A stretch of DNA of 64,000 bases from Streptomyces sp. NRRL F-2664 (GTDB lineage Bacteria; Actinomycetota; Actinomycetes; Streptomycetales; Streptomycetaceae): assembly GCF_000719345.1 (NCBI RefSeq), contig NZ_JOFX01000007.1, forward strand, positions 62,001 through 126,000. The letters are read 5' to 3'. Below are positions 61,094 through 64,000 of this stretch, one piece after another. Position 1 is the first letter of the stretch, and each line of letters starts with the position of its first letter. Under the pieces are notes generated by a model, which saw nothing but the letters and a program-made list of their open reading frames with translations, did no database searches and had not been told where the DNA came from. Made by a program: the position numbers and the translations under genes.

Positions 61094-62242
61094 ATGACGA
61101 GCGAGACCCCCAACCTGCCGACCCCGGATCAGATCCGTCGTTCCCCGAAGGTGCTCCTGCACGATCACCTCGACGGTGGACTGCGTCCCGGGACCATCAT
61201 CGAGCTGGCCCGCGAGGTCGGCTACGAGAACCTCCCCGAGACCGACGCCGACAAGCTCGGCATCTGGTTCCGCGAGGCAGCCGACTCCGGCTCCCTCCCG
61301 CGCTACCTGGAGACGTTCGCCCACACCTGCGCGGTCATGCAGACGAAGGCGGCCCTCTTCCGTGTCGCCGCCGAGTGCGCCGAGGACCTGGCCGAGGACG
61401 GCGTCGTGTACGCCGAGATCCGCTACGCCCCCGAGCAGCACCTGGAGGCCGGCCTGACCCTCGAAGAGGTCGTCGAGGCCGTGAACGACGGCTTCCGCGA
61501 GGGCGAGCGCCGCGCCAGGGCCAACGGCCACCGCATCCGCGTCGGCGCCCTGCTGACCGCGATGCGCCACGCGGCCCGCGCGCTGGAGATCGCGGAGCTG
61601 GCCAACCGCTACCGCGACAACGGCGTGGTCGGCTTCGACATCGCCGGCGCCGAGGCCGGGTTCCCCCCCACCCGCCACCTGGACGCCTTCGAGTACCTCA
61701 AGCGCGAGAACAACCACTTCACGATCCACGCGGGCGAGGCCTTCGGCCTGCCGTCGATCTGGCAGGCCCTGCAGTGGTGCGGCGCCGACCGCCTGGGCCA
61801 CGGCGTGAAGATCATCGACGACATCGAGGTCGCCGAGGACGGCTCGGTCAAGCTGGGCCGCCTGGCCAGCTACGTCCGCGACAAGCGCATCCCCCTGGAG
61901 ATGTGCCCGACCTCGAACCTGCAGACGGCCGCGGCGGCCTCGTACGCCGAGCACCCCATCGGTCTGCTGCGGAAGCTGCACTTCAGGCTCACGGTCAACA
62001 CCGACAACCGCCTGATGAGCGGCACCAGCATGAGCCGCGAGTTCGAGCACCTGGTGGAGACCTTCGGCTACACCCTCGACGACATGCAGTGGTTCACCGT
62101 CAATGCGATGAAGTCCGCGTTCATTCCTTTCGATGAACGACTGGCCATGATCAACGAGGTGATCAAGCCGGGCTATGCCGAGCTGAAGTCGGAGTGGCTG
62201 TTCCGCCAGACCGCTTCCACCAGCGGTTCCGTCTCGCCGTAG
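61094..62242 (+). CDS. add: Adenosine deaminase
   Basis: Deaminates adenosine and deoxyadenosine to (deoxy)inosine in purine salvage. The protein has 382 residues. Zinc ligands occur in [14 protein letters not shown] (HxH) and [10 protein letters not shown], catalytic residues in the HAGE and GHG segments (DRLGHGVKI), and the Asp in [18 protein letters not shown]. The ATG at 61094 has a -10 box six bases upstream and no ribosome site, so it is probably leaderless. The palindrome in its promoter is shared with the nucleoside uptake genes. Confidence 0.95.
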   Translation: MTSETPNLPTPDQIRRSPKVLLHDHLDGGLRPGTIIELAREVGYENLPETDADKLGIWFREAADSGSLPRYLETFAHTCAVMQTKAALFRVAAECAEDLAEDGVVYAEIRYAPEQHLEAGLTLEEVVEAVNDGFREGERRARANGHRIRVGALLTAMRHAARALEIAELANRYRDNGVVGFDIAGAEAGFPPTRHLDAFEYLKRENNHFTIHAGEAFGLPSIWQALQWCGADRLGHGVKIIDDIEVAEDGSVKLGRLASYVRDKRIPLEMCPTSNLQTAAAASYAEHPIGLLRKLHFRLTVNTDNRLMSGTSMSREFEHLVETFGYTLDDMQWFTVNAMKSAFIPFDERLAMINEVIKPGYAELKSEWLFRQTASTSGSVSP

Positions 62243-62263
62243 GCCATGGCATGACGTACGGAG

Positions 62264-62293
62264 AGCGCCCGGGAGCGACAAATCCCGGGCGCT
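62264..62293 (+). terminator. add terminator
   Basis: An 11-bp stem AGCGCCCGGGA/TCCCGGGCGCT (62264-62274 / 62283-62293) with an eight-base loop, followed by T-rich TTCTCGTATAAAA. Confidence 0.85.
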
Positions 62294-62312
62294 TTCTCGT
62301 ATAAAAGGATGT

Positions 62313-62342
62313 TTGCGGGCGGGGGTTTGAAGTGACTAGTTT
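62313..62342 (+). promoter_or_regulatory. Promoter of the small secreted protein gene
   Basis: TTGCGG (62313-62318) and TAGTTT (62337-62342) are separated by exactly 18 bp, 39 bp before the start codon. This is one of the clearest -35/-10 pairs in the window. Confidence 0.55.
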
Positions 62343-62381
62343 GCGGAGCCGCTCAATTCCCCGTCGCAAGGAATACCTTTC

Positions 62382-62630
62382 ATGAAGCAGTCAGCTGCCA
62401 AGTTCCTCGGTGCCGCCGCCGTCGGTGCCGCTCTCGCCGCCGTCGCCGCCGGTACCGCATCCGCCGCCGTTCCCGCCATCGGCATCACCGATGCGCTGGG
62501 CACCGCCACCGGTGCGCTGGAGGGCGTCACCAGCCAGCAGCAGATGAAGACCGAAGAGGGACAGCCGAGCGACCCCACCGCCGCCGTCACCGGGCTGCTG
62601 GGCCCGGTCACCGGCGCCCTCAACGGCTGA
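62382..62630 (+). CDS. Small secreted protein
   Basis: An 82-residue protein with a signal peptide (about 1-29, cleavage after GTASA). The mature part is about 53 residues: PAIGITDALGTATGALEGV, a polar QQQMKTEEGQPSDP, then TGLLGPVTGALNG. Two TGALxG/TGLLGPVTGAL-like segments flank the polar middle. There are no Cys. AAGGAA precedes the ATG. It resembles short Streptomyces secreted proteins of unknown role. It is short and repeat-like, so it may be structural or antimicrobial, which is speculation. Confidence 0.8.
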   Translation: MKQSAAKFLGAAAVGAALAAVAAGTASAAVPAIGITDALGTATGALEGVTSQQQMKTEEGQPSDPTAAVTGLLGPVTGALNG

Positions 62631-62761
62631 CGTCGACGCGACACGTACGAACGCACGCGCGGCGGCCGCACGTCTCTTCGACGAGGTGTGTGTGCCGCCG
62701 CGCGGTGTGCCACGATCACCACCAACTGCCCGCCGACGCACGGGGTATGAGGTTCTCGGTC

Positions 62762-63529
62762 ATGCGCATGAAGGCACGAGCGACTCTGGTCGCGCTGGTC
62801 CCGGCCCTGCTGATCGCGGCGGTCGGGTGCAGCAGTACGGACACCCCCGCGACGGGCCGGTCCCCCGACCCGAAGGGCTCCGAGGGCACCGCCGCCGGCG
62901 CGGCCGGCGCCCCCGCGGCGTCCCCGGACCCGTCCGGACCGTCCCCGGCGAAGACCGGCGGCACCAGGCTGGAGCGGTCCGCGCTGGCCCAGGGCGACCT
63001 GCCCGGCTACCAGATCTCCGCCCAGGGCAAGAACCCGAACGCCCCCGACGGGCAGCCGCAGGCCGACAAGAAGGCCTGCCAGCCGCTGGCCGACATCATG
63101 GGCGACAAGCCGGACCCCGCCGCCCGCGAGACCGTCAACCGGGGCATCGGATCCCAGAAGCAGATGGGCCTCGCGGTCTCCGCCTCCGTCAGCTCCTACT
63201 CCGAGAGCGACGCCAAGGCCCTGATCGCCCGGCTCAAGGCCGCCGTCGCCGCCTGCGGCACGGGCTTCGCCGCCACGGTCGACCGGCAGACCGGCAGCTA
63301 CCGCGACGTACGGGCCGTCGACTACCGCACGAGCGGCGACGAGAGCGTCAGCTGGACCACGACCGCAGCCGCCCAGGGCGTCTCCGCGCAGGTCCACCTG
63401 GTCGTCGTCCGTGAAGGAGCCACGGTCGTGCGGCTCATGGCGCTCAACGTGGCGGCGGCCCAGCAGAAGACCCAGGTGCCGCAGGAAGTGACCGACAAGC
63501 AGTTGGAGAAGATCGGGAAGGCCGGCTGA
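62762..63529 (+). CDS. Lipoprotein, function unknown
   Basis: A 255-residue lipoprotein: signal LVALVPALLIAAVGCSS (Cys at about 23), a Pro/Ala/Ser-rich linker (about 25-65), then a globular C-terminal domain (RSALAQGDLPGYQISAQG to the end) with a Cys pair (ACQPL, ACGTG). It looks like a surface-anchored binding domain. No family was recognised. ATG 62762 gives a normal signal length. An in-frame ATG at 62747 is possible. Alone on its transcript. Confidence 0.83.
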   Translation: MRMKARATLVALVPALLIAAVGCSSTDTPATGRSPDPKGSEGTAAGAAGAPAASPDPSGPSPAKTGGTRLERSALAQGDLPGYQISAQGKNPNAPDGQPQADKKACQPLADIMGDKPDPAARETVNRGIGSQKQMGLAVSASVSSYSESDAKALIARLKAAVAACGTGFAATVDRQTGSYRDVRAVDYRTSGDESVSWTTTAAAQGVSAQVHLVVVREGATVVRLMALNVAAAQQKTQVPQEVTDKQLEKIGKAG

Positions 63530-63538
63530 GCGGACCCG

Positions 63539-63739
63539 TCACCAGGCGGCCGAGGCGGACTTCTCGTTCGGCAGCAGGACCCACAGAGCGATGTAGACCA
63601 GGAACTGCGGGCCGGGCAGCAGGCACGACACGGCGAAGATCGCCCGCATCGTGTTCGCGTTGATTCCGAAACGCCGCGCGAGTCCGGCGCAGACTCCGCC
63701 GATCCAACGGCTGTCACGGGGGCGGACCAGGGCGCTCAT
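63539..63739 (-). CDS. PspC-domain protein
   Basis: A 66-residue PspC protein: RDSRWIGGVCAGLARRFGINANTMRAIFAVSCLLPGPQFLVYIALWVLLPNE is nearly the whole domain, with the conserved GGVCAGLA and the hydrophobic helix. It is membrane-associated and linked to envelope stress in the phage-shock family. The ATG at 63739 follows GAAGGAGAA. Confidence 0.9.
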   Translation of the reverse strand: MSALVRPRDSRWIGGVCAGLARRFGINANTMRAIFAVSCLLPGPQFLVYIALWVLLPNEKSASAAW

Positions 63740-63773
63740 GGGGTTCTCCTTCGTCGGGACCGCTTTCGATGCC

Positions 63774-64000
63774 TCAATACTCCCGCTGGACCGCCGACAG
63801 GACGTCGGTCCAGGGGCCGAGCCCGACCCTGGAAATCCTCGGGGTGTCCCCCTGATGAACGGCGCGTGAGCGGCGCAGCCGCGCTCGCAGCGCCGGTACG
63901 ACGGCGGCGTGCGCGACCAGCACCCCGAGGGTGTTGAGCAGCACGGAGTCCACGTCGACGACCCGGCCCGGGACCCCGCTCTGCAGCATCTCGATGCTGA
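63774..64000 (-). CDS. VanZ-family protein, C-terminal part (start outside window)
   Basis: An open frame continuing past the window edge. The visible part SIEMLQSGVPGRVVDVDSVLLNTLGVLVAHAAVVPAL matches the VanZ-like E(x)LQ...PGR..D.DDVLLNTLG core. A short tail (TPRISRVGLGPWTDVLSAVQREY) follows. VanZ proteins are membrane proteins associated with glycopeptide tolerance or general envelope functions. Only the 3' end (stop at 63774) can be annotated here. Confidence 0.8.
   Translation of the reverse strand, partial: SIEMLQSGVPGRVVDVDSVLLNTLGVLVAHAAVVPALRARLRRSRAVHQGDTPRISRVGLGPWTDVLSAVQREY

Overview
The window is a high-GC actinobacterial chromosome segment, almost certainly Streptomyces or a very close relative. 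The evidence is very high G+C at third codon positions, many GTG starts, frequent 4-base ATGA/GTGA overlaps, many probable leaderless promoters, and a gene order (purN-purH, folD, mdh, glyA, trpS, sdhCDAB, methylmalonyl-CoA mutase, neuAB-type genes, bmpA-nucleoside ABC-cdd-deoA, add) that matches, from memory, the core region around SCO4812-SCO4905 of S. coelicolor. I see no rRNA, tRNA, insertion sequence, prophage or CRISPR array.

Layout. 0-7.3 kb: purine and one-carbon metabolism (purN, purH, folD), small membrane proteins and mdh. 7.3-10.3 kb: a three-gene accessory cassette in which a membrane protein and its neighbour share a Gly/Ser/His-rich motif. 10.4-15 kb: an AhpD-like gene divergent from a frameshifted MocR regulator, a DMT transporter, and a lipoprotein plus glutathionylspermidine-synthase-like pair. 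15-23.7 kb: ornithine aminotransferase, glyA behind a ZTP riboswitch, trpS, a 2H phosphoesterase, a BrkB protein, a D-Ala-D-Ala carboxypeptidase and a phosphoesterase. 23.8-25.5 kb: a TetR-terminated operon with two visible operators. 26.3-29.7 kb: sdhCDAB. 29.8-36.3 kb: OHCU decarboxylase, an ECF sigma factor with a membrane partner, an L,D-transpeptidase, the mutase and a LysE exporter. 36.3-43.1 kb: a divergent cell-wall glycopolymer cluster (polysialyltransferase-like proteins, GT2, DUF6716, and a NeuA-NeuB fusion) that fits teichulosonic (Kdn) acid synthesis. 43.2-51.8 kb: an M20 amidohydrolase, then nucleoside uptake and salvage. 51.9-60.9 kb: Uma2 protein, STAS/sigma pair, two MFS transporters, LysR, a second L,D-transpeptidase and miscellaneous enzymes. 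61-64 kb: adenosine deaminase, a small secreted protein, a lipoprotein, PspC and a truncated VanZ gene.

How it works together. The clearest new regulatory signal is a 12-bp palindrome (CTACGCGCGTAG and near copies) at the promoters of bmpA, the nucleoside ABC operon, deoA and, 10.5 kb away, add. This looks like one nucleoside-uptake and salvage regulon whose repressor is not in the window. Other promoter palindromes mark the TetR operon, the sigma/MFS divergent region (with a weaker relative at mdh) and the glycopolymer divergent region. purN/purH, folD and glyA belong to one folate/purine network, but only glyA shows the ZTP-sensing leader.
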